From Paralithodes platypus (lineage: Eukaryota > Arthropoda > Malacostraca > Decapoda > Lithodidae), in NCBI GenBank assembly GCA_032716605.1, contig CM064523.1, positions 43,361,834-43,425,833 on the forward strand: 64,000 nt of DNA, written 5' to 3'. Below, piece after piece: positions 44,864 through 55,727 of the stretch (position 1 is its first letter; each line of letters starts with the position of its first letter). The notes beneath the pieces were generated by a model, which saw only the letters and a list, made by a program, of their open reading frames with translations, did no database searches and was not told the origin of the DNA. A program made the translations under genes and the position numbers.

Positions 44864-45668
44864 ATTCTGCTAAATTAGAGGTTCATGTTACGTCTGACTC
44901 GGCTAAAATGCATGGTAGTGTATATCGTAGTAGTGTTAGAGGTTTAGTATGTGTAGCATCTTCCTGTACAAGGCTTCCAAACTGGACATGACACGATGCG
45001 GTGGAGGGGGGGGGGGACGTTGAGAGACTTGCAGCGGAAGGTGTAGAGTAGTAGCTCAACAGAGCGGATGTCAACGCACAGCCAGGGCACACTGGTGGCA
45101 CCGCTGCTGTGAAACTCAGCATGGGGTTCACTATCAGCTGAATAATTAGTTTAGTGTAGCTAAATAATTAGTTTAGTGTCCCAAATGCTGTCTAATAAGC
45201 CCCGCATCAGTTAGCTACTGTAGATTACATGTAGTTTAACATACTGTAGATGTTTAGTTAGATAGCCACTCCTGAATTGACAGGGTGTGCCAGCGCGGGA
45301 GAGCCGAGCCAAGGGTAACGGGGCTTTACATTGCTTTGCATGTAGTTACCTGGATGGTGTACAGATCGCACGGGACTTAAATGATACTGGATGAATGATC
45401 GGGCTAGGTGTAGGTCATATATTTTTATTCCTGAACCTAGTCGTATCCCATACCTTATTGTGCATGATTGTGATCAAGGTGGTAAAAGGATAACCCCTCG
45501 GCCTTGATTCACTGAATACAGATAATTATTATACTGTGATTATCTGTTATATCTGTAATCATATAACATACTGTGTTATATCATACTGTGATTATCTGTT
45601 ATATACTGTGATTATCTGTTATATATTATATCTGTGTTACAGATAATTATCATACTGTATTCACCAAG
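44864..45668. other. 5' non-coding region of the DNA transposon
   Basis: Sequence between the left TIR and the first ATG. It includes a G-run near 45007 and short tandem ATACTGTGATTATCTGTTAT-type repeats at 45530-45655. The promoter is presumably here or in the TIR; no clear TATA box is assigned. Confidence 0.4.
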
Positions 45669-48600
45669 ATGGCAAATACAGATCCAGGACCGTCTAAATT
45701 CCGGACTGACTGGAGCAAGTGTTGTCTTTGCCAGAAGAAGAAGAGTGAAGAGCTCGTCACCACGTGCACAACAACCACAAGAACATGATGGCTACACTAT
45801 GATTGCGACTACTATTCCCCTCTTTCACGCAATTAATGAGATGCCTATTGTTCTGGATCCAGCCAGACTTGATGATGGTGGTGGCATTGAAGAAACTCTG
45901 AGAAGGAACAAGGTGCAGTATCACCAAAGTTGTTGCCTTATGTTCAACAACACGAAACTGGAGAGAGCCAGAAAAAGAAGAGCAGAGTGTGCTCAGCCAG
46001 TAGAATGCCAGACCAAGCTGCGTAGAACCAGCATTGAAGGCCAAATGTGTTTCATATGTGACAAAGAAGCCCCATCCTCTGAACTCAGACAAGTTATGAC
46101 GATGAACCTCAATAACAGACTTAATGAATGTGCCCAAACTTTAAATGACGGAAAACTTCTTGCAAGACTCAGCGGTGGAGATGCTATTGCACAGGAGCTC
46201 AAATACCATTTTGCATGCTTGACAGACCTGTACAATAGAGAGAGGACGTACCTCAGAGCCACCAAGAGACTGGAACAGGAACGTGCACCCAAAGAGGATG
46301 CCCCACCCACAGGCATTCTCAGAGCTAGTCACATATCTAGTGGAGACCACCAGATCTGGCGAGGGGCCTGCAGTCTTCCGACTTGCAGATATAGTTGTTG
46401 TTGTTGTTGTTGTTGTTCGCCAAGCTGCCTGGCCGAACAGCCCCAAGGCCCCGAGCAAGGCCAAGGCTATAACTGAGCGCCCCCACTGAACCCTCCCTGC
46501 CGACCACAATAAAGCCTGGGTGACCGAAGCCACTCCATGGCGGGGAGCTGAGGAGGGTGCGGAAATGCCCGGGAAACCAAAGCCTTACCTAGGGCCCTGT
46601 GCCCCTCAGCAATTATGAAGAGAAAGTTGAGGGGCAAAGGAAAAAATATATAGCAGATATAGTTCACCTGTATGCCCAGCGCCTGGAACAGCTGGGTGTT
46701 GATGCACCTGCTGTCAACTCCACAAGACTGAAGGAAAAACTGCTGTCAGAAATACCTGAGTTGGAAGTGCACAAGCAGGGAAGGAATGTTCTTCTGGCTT
46801 TCCAGAAAGATGTGGGCTTTGTCTTGTCAGAAGCCTCTGACTATTATAGTGAAGCTATTATCCTTGGCAAAGCAGCTAACATCTTGCGATGACATATGCT
46901 GGACCACAAGTACACATTTGATGGAACCTTCCATGAGGGGTGCATCGAGCAGGCCATTCCACTCACTCTTCTTCAGTTTGTGGCCATGCTTGAACACGGA
47001 GCGGACATCAAATCTCAACTGAGGTTTGGCGCATCAAAGACAGATCTAGCAATTGATCAGCTGCTTCAGTACAACTGCTATGCAAGGTACAAAGAAGAAG
47101 CAGCAACTCACAGACACTCCAAAGACAGAGAGACCCCATTCCCTGTTTAAATGGGGATGTCCGTCTACACAAAGACCAGAAAGAGAAAGTTAGTGGAAAT
47201 GGTTAACGAGCATGGCATCAGCATTTCACATGACAGGGTGCTACAGATATCTGCACAGCTGGGAGATGCAACAGTCAGAAAGTACATGGAGGATGGGGTG
47301 GTCTGTCCACCAGTTCTGCGAAAAGGGCTGTTCACCAAATCAGCCATGGACAACATAGACCACAATCCCACTGCAAAGACAGCGACCACTTCTTTCCATG
47401 GAACCAGCGTCTCTGTTTTCCAGCACCCAACCAAAGAAGACAAAGGTGAAGAGCATGGACAGCTGAAGTTCGGAGAGAAGAAAGTGAAGACAGTTCCAGG
47501 ACTTCCAGACTCCTTCACCAATGTCCGGCCCGCCTTCTTCACCAAGAAGAAACCCTCTCCTCCCCAGAGTGGTGTGACACACCCAGACACCACTCTGCTG
47601 AGGCCTGGACTGATGAAGGGACTGGAAGGGGAAGAAGAATCCACCTTCTATGAACCAATCAAGAAGAACAGGGTTCACTTTTTCAGACAGGTACCAGCCT
47701 CTGTTGACTCTTCAAAGCAAAAAGTGCTGAAGGAAGACTGTCAACTGTTCTCCAAGCTGTTCATATCATGCCAGAGCAGAGAGTGTGACTTGAAGGAGTT
47801 CTTCCGTCATGAGAACCAGTCACATCCTGCTGCCCTCAGTGATGGTGGAAAGCTTCACACCTGTCAGAAATCCCACCTCACTACTATTCTTCAGAGCCAA
47901 GTTACAATCCCTGAGGCAGAGCCAGACGCCGACACCATCATCATTGATGGTGCAGCGTTGGTGAACTGTCTGCCCCCACGGAGTTCAAAGACGTTTGAAG
48001 AGTACGCAATGCTCGATGTCCTTCCTAGAATACAAGCATACGGTACTCTACCAAGTATAAGAGAACAGACATTGTGTTTGATGTCTACCAGCCATCTAGT
48101 ATGAAAGCTGAAACTAGATCAAAGCGAGGACGCGGGCTGAGATGCAGGGTTACAGGGAAGGGCAAAATTAACTCAAACTGGCGAAACTTCCGGAGAGAAA
48201 ATGAGAACAAAGCCGAGCTGTTCAACTTTCTGGCTGATAAGATTGCACGTGTGGCCACACCAAATGTGGTCATTGTGACCAAGGAAGAAGATGCTGTCAG
48301 CAACCGCACTATCAATCTGGCTGGGGTGGCACCGTGCAGTAATGAAGAAGCTGACACACGGATCTTTGTGCATGCCAGGCATGCAACAGAAGCAGGCAGC
48401 AAAGTCATCATGGCCAAAGCCAGCGACACAGATGTTGTCGTCATCGCAGTCAGTGTTCTGCAGGCACTTCAGGAGCTAGGTCTGCAGCAGTTGTGGGTTG
48501 CCTTGGGCCAAGGACAGAACTTGAGGTGGGTTCCTGTACATGACTTGTGTTGCACTCTTGCAGAAAAGAGCAAATGGATGCTCTTCTTCCATGCCTTCAC

Positions 48601-49140
48601 TGGCTGCGATGTCGCTTCAGCATTCCGTGGCAAAGGGAAGAAGTCTGCTTGGCAAACCTGGGATGTTTGTGATGAGGCTTCCGGTGTCTTCAGCAAACTC
48701 AGCCAGTACCCACCGGTAGTTGATGATGAAGACCTGGAGACCTTGGAGAAGTTCGTGGTCATGATGTACGACAGATTCAGCACAGCTGAAGGTGTCGATG
48801 ATGCGAGGTTGGACATGTTTGCTCGGAAGCAGAGGCCGTACGAAGCCATTCCTCCAACCCGAGCAGCACTGAAGCAGCATGTGAAGCGTGCTGCCTACCA
48901 GGCGGGCTGCATCTGGAGTCAGTCAACAGTACGCAACCAGAAACGCAGACTCCTGCCAACTGGGGCTAGACCAAGAAAGGAGATCTGTGGCAGATCATTT
49001 GGATAGAGCTCCCACCCATTGCAGAGAGTTACCAGCAGCTGACCAAGTGTGGATGCAAGTCGGAATGCTGCGGTCGATGCAAATGCTACTGCTTTGGTCT
49101 GACCTGCACGGCACTGTGCAGCTGCAGATGCGAGGTGTAG
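45669..49140 (+). pseudogene. Transposon protein with zinc fingers, PIN/FEN-like nuclease region and C-terminal CXC motif
   Basis: The start ATG at 45669 opens MANTDPGPSKFRTDWSKC with CCLC...H-x3-C (zinc-finger-like); a second C-x2-C...H-x2-C pair (CFICDK ... YHFAC) lies at 46050-46220. Then come an alpha-helical region (46283-46890), NCYARYKEEAATHRHSKDR (47070), ISISHDRVLQ, DNIDHNPTAKTATTSFHG (47350) and FYEPIKKNRVHFFR (47650). A nuclease-like region follows: IIIDGAALVN (47940), PCSNEEADTRIFVHAR (48330), ASDTDVVVIAV (48420), HAFTGCDVASAF (48590). The end at 49060-49140 is Cys-rich (KCGCKSECCGRCKCYCF), like a tesmin/TSO1 CXC domain. Frameshifts fall near 45770, 46283, 48048 and 48990, with a TGA near 46891. 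From memory of this uncharacterised family in other invertebrates, a segment near 47600 seems deleted. The PIN/FEN assignment is inferred from the spaced D, EEAD and DTD motifs. Confidence 0.75.
46395..46652 (-). mobile_element. SINE inserted in the transposon gene
   Basis: A 258-bp insertion with a (CAA)n tail on the minus strand (46395-46418 on plus reads TTG repeats) and a 10-bp target duplication, GCAGATATAG, at 46385-46394 and 46653-46662. Removing it with one duplication restores the peptide FRLADI-VHLYAQRL, so boundaries are firm. GC-rich body, no coding capacity. I see no clear tRNA A/B boxes, so its RNA origin is not determined. Confidence 0.82.
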
Positions 49141-49267
49141 AAGTGTTGTAGTATACTCATCCAGGCAGCAAGACAATAAGTGACAAACAAATATAGGCCT
49201 ACTGCCTACATGTACATCCAATAATATATCGGACTGATGGTGCCTATGATATGGGCACTTTTTACCC

Positions 49268-49584
49268 TAATTATGATTCCGGGACTGATATTATGGTACT
49301 AGGAAGCTAGTGAGTAAATCCATGGTTCCAAATTCGGATTCTACATAGTGAAAAATTTATGATTTGACACCAAGATCATTCAAATAGGACAAGTCTTTGG
49401 GATTTTATTGCGAAATGCAATGTTTCTGTATATTCAATGGCGGCCATCTTGAAAAATGGCCGCCATCTTGAATTTTTAGGTGGCTAACGGGTTTTATCAA
49501 AAGAGCAATCCCCAAGGAATATGTGTGCCAATTTTGGTGCTTGTTTCCAGAAGTGAACGATTATTCCAGTTATCTGCCCCACTA
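49268..49584 (-). repeat. Right terminal inverted repeat of the 5-kb DNA transposon
   Basis: Inverted copy of 44541-44863, with the same subterminal hairpin at 49437-49466. ATATT follows at 49585-49589. Confidence 0.88.
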
Positions 49585-50200
49585 TATTCCCCGGTGGTTA
49601 CCACACATTCCTCTTTCCCCTTTATCCTTATACAGGGGGACTATTATATCTGCCTTCCAATCATCAGGCACACCTCCCTTCTCCCATGCTAGTTTACACA
49701 TTTCCCATACCCACTTGATCACTATATCACCACCATAGCTCAGCATTTCCCCACACACTCCATCTATTCCTGATACTTTCCCTATATTCACTCTTGTCAT
49801 GGCTTTACACACTTCTGACCTGATCCCCATCTCCTTCTCCACTACGTCTCTTCTTCTACCTTCTATACCCCGTCCAACAATGTTTGTTGTTGTTTCATTC
49901 ATTACGTTTAACAATTTGTTGAAATACCCCTTCCATCTCTCTTCTCTCTCTTGCTTACCGGCTAACACTCGCCCATTCTTATCTTTCACACCCTTACTAT
50001 TTCTCTTGTTACCCTCCCTAACGTTCTTCTCCTCTTTCCAGAACAGTTTATTACACTCCCTTCATTTTACACATAGATTCCTTTCGAATTCCTCATCTGC
50101 CCATCTCTTACTTTCCTTCACTACTCTCTTCACCATTCTCTTTTTCTCCAAATACTTCGCTCTTTTCTGTCTCTCCAAATCTCCGTTCCCTCTACTATTA
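49585..50200 (-). pseudogene. RTE-like polyprotein, N-terminal side of the RT
   Basis: Minus-strand frame with KDKNGRVLAGKQEREERWKGYF, NIGKVSGIDGVCGEML and LAWEKGGVPDDWKADIIVPLYK, ending at GNHRGI, where the DNA transposon cuts it. These are the conserved blocks just before and at the start of a non-LTR RT. Upstream (to about 50200) a frameshifted KESKRWADEEFE-like segment can be followed. No endonuclease domain is visible; the copy is 5'-truncated. Confidence 0.75.
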
Positions 50201-50845
50201 TTATTTAAAGTAAGCATAGGTTACCAAATATTCCGATGCAGAGCAACCTAAAAGACCAGTCAGATGTGGAAAAGGGACTTAAACAACTTTTATGCAAAGT
50301 CTAATACTATTTAAGAAAATGTAGATCTTAATTTTTGATCTTGATTATAAAACACTAATATTCTTATTATAATCACTTTGCATTCCTCAAAAATTATGGT
50401 TCAGAGCCATGGAAAATGAATTACATATTTACTTGACATTTTTTTATAGTATTTGACACAACGTTTTATAATGGCAACAAACAACTTTTAAATATTACTA
50501 GATATATCAGTAGTCACAGTGTTTTTAAACTTAGCAGTCAATTTCCACTGACACATTTTGTTGAGTATGAACAAGCAAGCTATATAAAATGTCTATTTAA
50601 AAATAACATTATATTTTGATTATGTCTTTTACTCTTGAAAGAAGGGCATCATATGAAAAATGTAAAATTATATTTTGAATCTAAATATGAAATAAACGTA
50701 CATGATAATGATTAAGATGGAGCCAATTACAGGTATTGATATCAATGAAATGCCAGTACAGTAATAATATAAAATATATATCATATTTAGTTTGTGTAAT
50801 TATCCACAATATGTATTGCAATATTACGGATTAAATATATATATA
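50201..50845. other. AT-rich unassigned sequence
   Basis: No gene or repeat recognised. Confidence 0.4.
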
Positions 50846-50903
<58 letters not shown>

Positions 50904-50905
50904 AT
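50846..50905. repeat. (AT)n microsatellite
   Basis: Alternating AT directly next to the 3' end of the following Jockey-like fragment. Confidence 0.9.
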
Positions 50906-50959
50906 ACAGTATATATTATATACCGGTACTGTATATATATTTATTTTTTATTTTTTGTT

Positions 50960-51995
50960 CTATTATTTTTTGTTTTTAATGTGTATGTAGGAGATGAAAG
51001 GCAGGTTGCCTGTACGAGTGTCCCATAAAGCAAACAACGTAACACAGAGCCACATTCAAGGGAGTTGGGTTCAAAATGCATCGCCACACACAGTTTAAAG
51101 CAGTTTAAGTCATAGGATGAAGGAAAGATTGATCGAGGGACAGAGTTCTAGAGTTCTCTTGTTGAGTAGAAGAATGACTGAAAACATTTTCTAATTCTTG
51201 AGTTGGAGAACTAGACAGAACAGTGGTGGGAGGGGGTAGGCACTCCGAGAGCTCTGAAGAACACTGATTGTTACGATTGTTGTGAGTTATGAGGCGATAT
51301 GCTTTTGATTCTATGGTTGGAGCCTCCCCACACATGCGAACAATACTCAATGAAGGAGCGCACAGTGCCCCGATACAGAGCAATAAGGTGTGCGTTGGTT
51401 AAGAACCAACAGAGACGGTTGAACACAACTAACTTCTGGGAAGCTGTTCTAGTAAGAGTGGAAATATGAAGATAGGCATGCTATGGCCTTTTTAAGTGAA
51501 TTTTGGAGTGATCGCATACTGGGTTGATGTGAACAACTAGTGGAATACTGTATGGTTGAGTCATCAGCATATGAGTGGATAGGATTAGAGGTACATTTGA
51601 GTAGATCTTTATTATATGTTAGAAAAATTATTGGAGACCGGACAGAACCCTGAGGAACACCGGAGTTGATAGGCTGAGGAAGTGAGCAATGGCCATCCAC
51701 AACTACTGCTATGGAGCGGTCTGAAAGGAAATTAGAGACAAAGGCGCAGATAGAGGAATAGAAACTGAAGGAGGATAGTTTGAAAACTAGAGATTTTTGC
51801 CAGACTGTATCGAAGGCTTTCGATATGTCTAGCCCAGTAGAAAGTCTCACCGAAGTCCCAAAAGGAGGATGACCAAGAGTTAGTAAGATAAGTAAAAAGA
51901 TCACCAGTACACCGGCTCTTAAGGAACCCGTATCGGCGATCTGAAAGTAGATTATGGGAAGATAAATGCTTAGGAAAGTTAGAGTTAAGAATAGT
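50960..51995 (-). mobile_element. Jockey-like non-LTR fragment (copy 6)
   Basis: Minus-strand, 5'-truncated and internally deleted RT. The frame 51449-51904 holds STGLDISKAFDTVWQ, GVPQGSVRSPIIFL and an intact catalytic SYADDST. The thumb region and tail are partial (NQCSSELSECLPPP near 51265; tail near 50975). (AT)n runs lie at both ends (50846-50905 and 52018-52146). Confidence 0.75.
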
Positions 51996-52016
51996 TTAAC
52001 AAAAAATTATATACCC

Positions 52017-52017
<1 letters not shown>

Positions 52018-52052
<35 letters not shown>

Positions 52053-52065
52053 GTATATATACAGT

Positions 52066-52101
<36 letters not shown>

Positions 52102-52103
52102 GG

Positions 52104-52162
<59 letters not shown>
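52018..52162. repeat. (AT)n and (GA)n microsatellite
   Basis: AT repeats with CCGGTATATG-type interruptions (52050, 52100), ending in a short GA run. The open frames over it are artefacts. Confidence 0.93.
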
Positions 52163-52163
<1 letters not shown>

Positions 52164-52243
52164 TGAAGAGGATACACAGGGTAGCAGCAAACAGCATGGT
52201 GCAGGATAAAAATGATGACCAGGTGGGGGGCCAGTACTTTATT

Positions 52244-52292
52244 TAGCAGTCAGACAAACGTTTCGACACTCGTGTGTCATCTTCAGTGTTCT
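52244..52292 (-). ncRNA. Hammerhead-like motif of the Penelope-like 3' region (copy 1)
   Basis: Minus strand: CTGAAGA, U, a perfect 5-bp stem GACAC-ACGA-GTGTC, GAAAC, then GTTTGTC. This fits a hammerhead core (CUGANGA ... GAAA) with the tiny helix III (C-G, A-U, 4-nt loop) and a GUC cleavage site seen in Penelope-like hammerheads. Helix I is weak (about 2 bp) and a U is bulged before helix II. Activity is unproven. Confidence 0.5.
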
Positions 52293-52366
52293 AGAAAACA
52301 ATAATAAAACACATAGCAAATATTTAAAATAAAATCGCGAAAAGCGAGTATATTATAACTAAAAAT

Positions 52367-52726
52367 GTAGCCTCAACATAGCTACACTGGGAAATATTTA
52401 ATGTAGCCTCAACATAGCTACACTGGGAAATATTTAATGTAGCCTCAACATAGCTACACTGGGAAATATTTAATGTAGCCTCAACATAGCTACACTGGGA
52501 AATATTTAATGTAGCCTCAACATAGCTACACTGGGAAATATTTAATGTAGCCTCAACATAGCTACACTGGGAAATATTTAATGTAGCCTCAACATAGCTA
52601 CACTGGGAAATATTTAATGTAGCCTCAACATAGCTGCTCTGGGAAATATTTAATGTAGCCTCAACATAGCTACACTGGGAAATATTTAATGTAGCCTCAA
52701 CATAGCTACACTGGGAAATATTTAAT
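52367..52726. repeat. 36-bp tandem repeat, ten copies
   Basis: Ten 36-bp units (AATGTAGCCTCAACATAGCT then ACACTGGGAAATATTT), one with GCTGCTCT. Each holds the inverted pair GTAGC/GCTAC. It lies between the endonuclease frame and the 3' motif of the Penelope-like element. There are no spacers, so it is not CRISPR. Confidence 0.93.
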
Positions 52727-52786
52727 CACAATGGATATGTAGAGGGACTGCCGAAAGGCAGTTATTAAGGGGGGGGGGGTCTTTCT

Positions 52787-53497
52787 TTAAAAATATATAG
52801 AGACTAAAATCCTAAGGTTACCGGTATTACAGGAGTCAAGAATGCTAAAATCTTTATAGCTTACAGCAAGGTTACAACCGTAGCAATGCTCTCTCACCGC
52901 TGAATGAGGAGGGTTACTGATGGGGAGGCCGGTTTTACTGGACTGACCCTTGTGCTCATCCATCCTTACTTTGAGAGCTCGTATTGTGCTCCCAATGTAG
53001 CCATTTTTGCAAAATGGACAGGTAAATTTATAAACGATGGATGAGCGAAGTTCAGTGGGAAGTCTATCTTTGTAGTGAAACAGGGATCGAATCTTAAATT
53101 CATTCTTGTGAATTATTTTAAAATTGATATGAGGGAAGAAATTAGGAAATTTGTTGTTCAGTAATCTTTCTATTTTTTCTGATACCTTTCCAAGAAAGGG
53201 TAAACTAATATAAAAATCCTCCTTTTTAGCAGTGAGCACAGGTTGTCTAGGTTGGTACAATTTATTTAGAAAATTCCTCAATTGCTTGTTGAAGAGGTCA
53301 CTGGTGAAGCCATTATTAATAAAAAAGTCTCTAAGGAAGGATATCTCGCAGTGAAAAAGGCTGTATGTCGAAGTCATGTGGTACGATCTGTGAAGAAGGG
53401 TTTTAATTGCATTAATTTTGAATCTGAGTGGACAGTAGCTAAAGAAGCTAATACCGAGACCGGAAAAGGTGGGTTTTCTAAAGATTGAGATAACAAG
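52787..53497 (-). pseudogene. Penelope-like RT C-terminus and GIY-YIG-type endonuclease
   Basis: From 53497 on minus: VISIFRKPTFSGLGISFFSY and FKINAIKTLLHRSYHMTS (the conserved post-RT region), then the linker and a Penelope-type endonuclease with YKFTCPFC, the YIGSTIRALKVRMDEH core (Y-I-G, Arg, E-H) and HCYGCNLAVSYKDFSIL. The endonuclease cuts the target DNA for priming. The open frame ends at a stop at 52787; the last conserved helix (LRILVSIYF) is present. This half has no visible break apart from the LTR insertion at its start. Confidence 0.82.
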
Positions 53498-54995
53498 TGT
53501 TACGACTGAGGTTTTAATATATCAGGGCTCTTATTCATTGGACTAGTAATGGCATAAATGCTACAACGGAAAGCGCTAGATCCAACCTCTGATGTATATT
53601 CCCAGTGAACAAAGAACACAAATACTCTCCAGAGTTCTATATCCAATAATAGGTTATTAAACTCTCAATAAATGTGCGTCTACTCTAGGCTTAATGTTAT
53701 GTGAAAACAGCCTATTACTACCTATAACCGAAGGTGCTTGGTTATGGTATGCAAAGTAAGGTGGTAAGAGAAGTTACAGCTTACGTTACTTTAATCAATA
53801 AATGTCAGGCACTCCTGCATGAAAGAAAGTGCACTAAAGTCCTTCAACACCAACAAGGAATCTTCTTTAATGTGCAGGCTATGCACACAAAAAGGCAGGA
53901 GATATAATGCAGTCGGAGCCAAGAATATCCTAAACGCCACAACAATAATAATAATCGCCACGACAATGCAGTATTCCTATCAACAAAAAGAGCCTAAGTC
54001 GTTTGTGTCTCAATACATCAAACTAGGCTGCGAAATGCTTGTGTAATCATAAACGGGTATGCATAAAAAGAGTAATTGGTTTAATATACTTAATGTCTAC
54101 TATAACTGATAAAGTCTAGCTAGAGTCAATGATACGAGATACTGGTGTGCATGGCATGCCGCATAGCCTAGTGCAAATCTCAAGTCTGTGCGTCAAATAT
54201 TACGTTATAATGAAGGGTAGCTCTCTTGAGAAACCTTAATACCGAAGTATTAAGCGTTCTCCTGGCGGACCTCAAAGACAAACAACCGAGCCTAGAACAG
54301 TGCAGAATGGTATAGGCAAAAAGCCCTCATTTGTGCATGCTCTATTCTCAATGGCACACAGACTAGAATTTACCCAATGAACTCCAGTTCTCAGGTATGT
54401 CGTGCAGCTTTTAACTAAAGCCAACACCCATCGGGAACAATACCTTATAGTATCAGACTCCTAGTCTAGCATTATCTAATCCAGCAGAACACTAATAATT
54501 ATAGGAAGTGGTACTGAACAATATGAATGCCAACCAATGCTTCGTGATCAACTTATCTTAACAACTAACATACATGGGTTATATCAGACCTTAACGCACA
54601 ATACAACTGGCTAGCATGAAGCTGATTTTGCAGAGTTAACCAGAGGGGGTATAATATTAATAAAAGGTGATGAAAGATATGGAAAATGAGAGGGATAGGC
54701 AGAGGAAAAGGTTCTCAGGTGCGGTGAGGGGAACAGATATCAAAGGGATAAGAGGGATGCGTTCTAGAAACCAGATCTGAGGGAGAAAGTGGCGAGAGGG
54801 CTGTATATATACTAGGACTAGCTCGAGCCGCGTGGGAAAAAAGCGGTAACAAGTCCTCCAACCAATACTAAAGAAGCCAGCCAAACATGACGTCACAAAG
54901 CATGGTAAAAAACTCCCTCAACGAATCCCCACGAGGCCAGCCAGCTATGACGTCACCGAGTATAGCAAAACACTACGCGCCTCCTCTCACTCTGT

Positions 54996-55031
<36 letters not shown>

Positions 55032-55256
55032 CTATCATTACTACTTAATGATAAAACATATACTTTGCAATTAAATATATAAAGCCTTGACATGGGCGAA
55101 AACTAAGAGCCTTTCTGGACTGCCCATGACACGAGCTTTCATATGAAATAAAGCACACAATAATACATCAACTGTAGCCACATCCACTGCCCTGGCGATC
55201 CTAGCGAGTCACTGTAGGACAAGCCATGCGGTTCTAACGGAGTGGTTAACGTCACA
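53498..55256 (-). repeat. 3' LTR of element B
   Basis: 1,759 bp, on minus TGTGAC...GTAACA. It holds about 650 bp (54316-54950) that the other LTR lacks, and itself lacks about 70 bp present near 60040-60110. A (CT)n run lies near 55000. Confidence 0.9.
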
Positions 55257-55727
55257 CCCCCCCAAGATTTTTCTCAGAGGCCCAAGGCTCACAAAAATCT
55301 GATTGTTAGAACCCATGCTATATCTCTACTTCCCATCACCCAGCGGCAGTAAAATATCTGGCACAGTTCTCAACAAAACATTTTACAAAATTATAACCCT
55401 CCCCAACACAATAGGTTAAATCATATGTAGTTATGCTCCTCAAGAGCGAGCTTCTCTAGCCCAGCATTCTGAGAGGAGTGCAACTCAGAATTACTGCTAT
55501 AACATACTGAAAAAATTCAACTATCAAAGAAAGAGTTTTTTATTTGATTTTTATGTTTTTAATTTGTTTATTTCGGCTGCACTACAGGGGCAAGCCTAGT
55601 TTTTCTTCTATACCAAACGCTCAACACCTGCTTTACGACCCAATACGCTGGGCTACAACCGCGAGGCAACAAGCACCAAGCGCAAAATGCTATTCAAACT
55701 AAAGCAGGAGGCTACCCGTGTGTCAAT
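55257..55727 (-). other. 3' untranslated region and polypurine tract of element B
   Basis: Between the RNase H stop and the 3' LTR. ATCTTGGGGGGG (minus) abuts the LTR at 55257 as polypurine tract. The TGCACTACAGGGGCAAGCC stretch near 55570 matches the same region of element A. Confidence 0.65.

Larger units (their letters stand above)
44541..49584 (+). mobile_element. DNA transposon with ~320-bp TIRs and a PIN-like/CXC-domain gene
   Basis: A 5,044-bp element. Left (44541-44863) and right (49268-49584) ends are inverted copies at roughly 90% identity by eye, starting AGTGGAGCAGA and AGTGGGGCAGA. The target duplication ATATT is at 44536-44540 and 49585-49589. Removing the element and one ATATT rejoins the RTE frame as NHRGI-CLLSIVEK, so the duplication is exactly 5 bp. 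Inside is one large plus-strand gene (45669-49140), broken by frameshifts, a stop and a SINE. No classical DDE motif is seen in what remains. I cannot assign a named superfamily with confidence. Confidence 0.88.
42426..50200 (-). mobile_element. RTE-like non-LTR copy b, interrupted by a DNA transposon and a MITE
   Basis: Minus-strand element read from 50200 to 42426. Parts: 50200-49585 (domain upstream of the RT and first RT motifs), 44540-44162 (RT middle) and 43330-42426 (RT end, tail). The interruptions are a 5-kb DNA transposon (44541-49584) and a family 2 TTAA element ending at 44157, with additional rearranged DNA at 43345-43627. The tail is a GATA-type repeat (GGCAATAGATAAATAGATAG), typical of RTE elements, which lack poly-A. 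Confidence 0.72.

Noticed and set aside
49006..49140. Treating the stop at 49004-49006 as the true end of the transposon gene
   Set aside because: Another frame continues to 49140 with a coherent Cys-rich domain, so the stop results from a frameshift near 48990.
52367..52726. Regular 36-bp repeats resembling a CRISPR array
   Set aside because: Units are contiguous with no unique spacers and lie in a eukaryotic retroelement.
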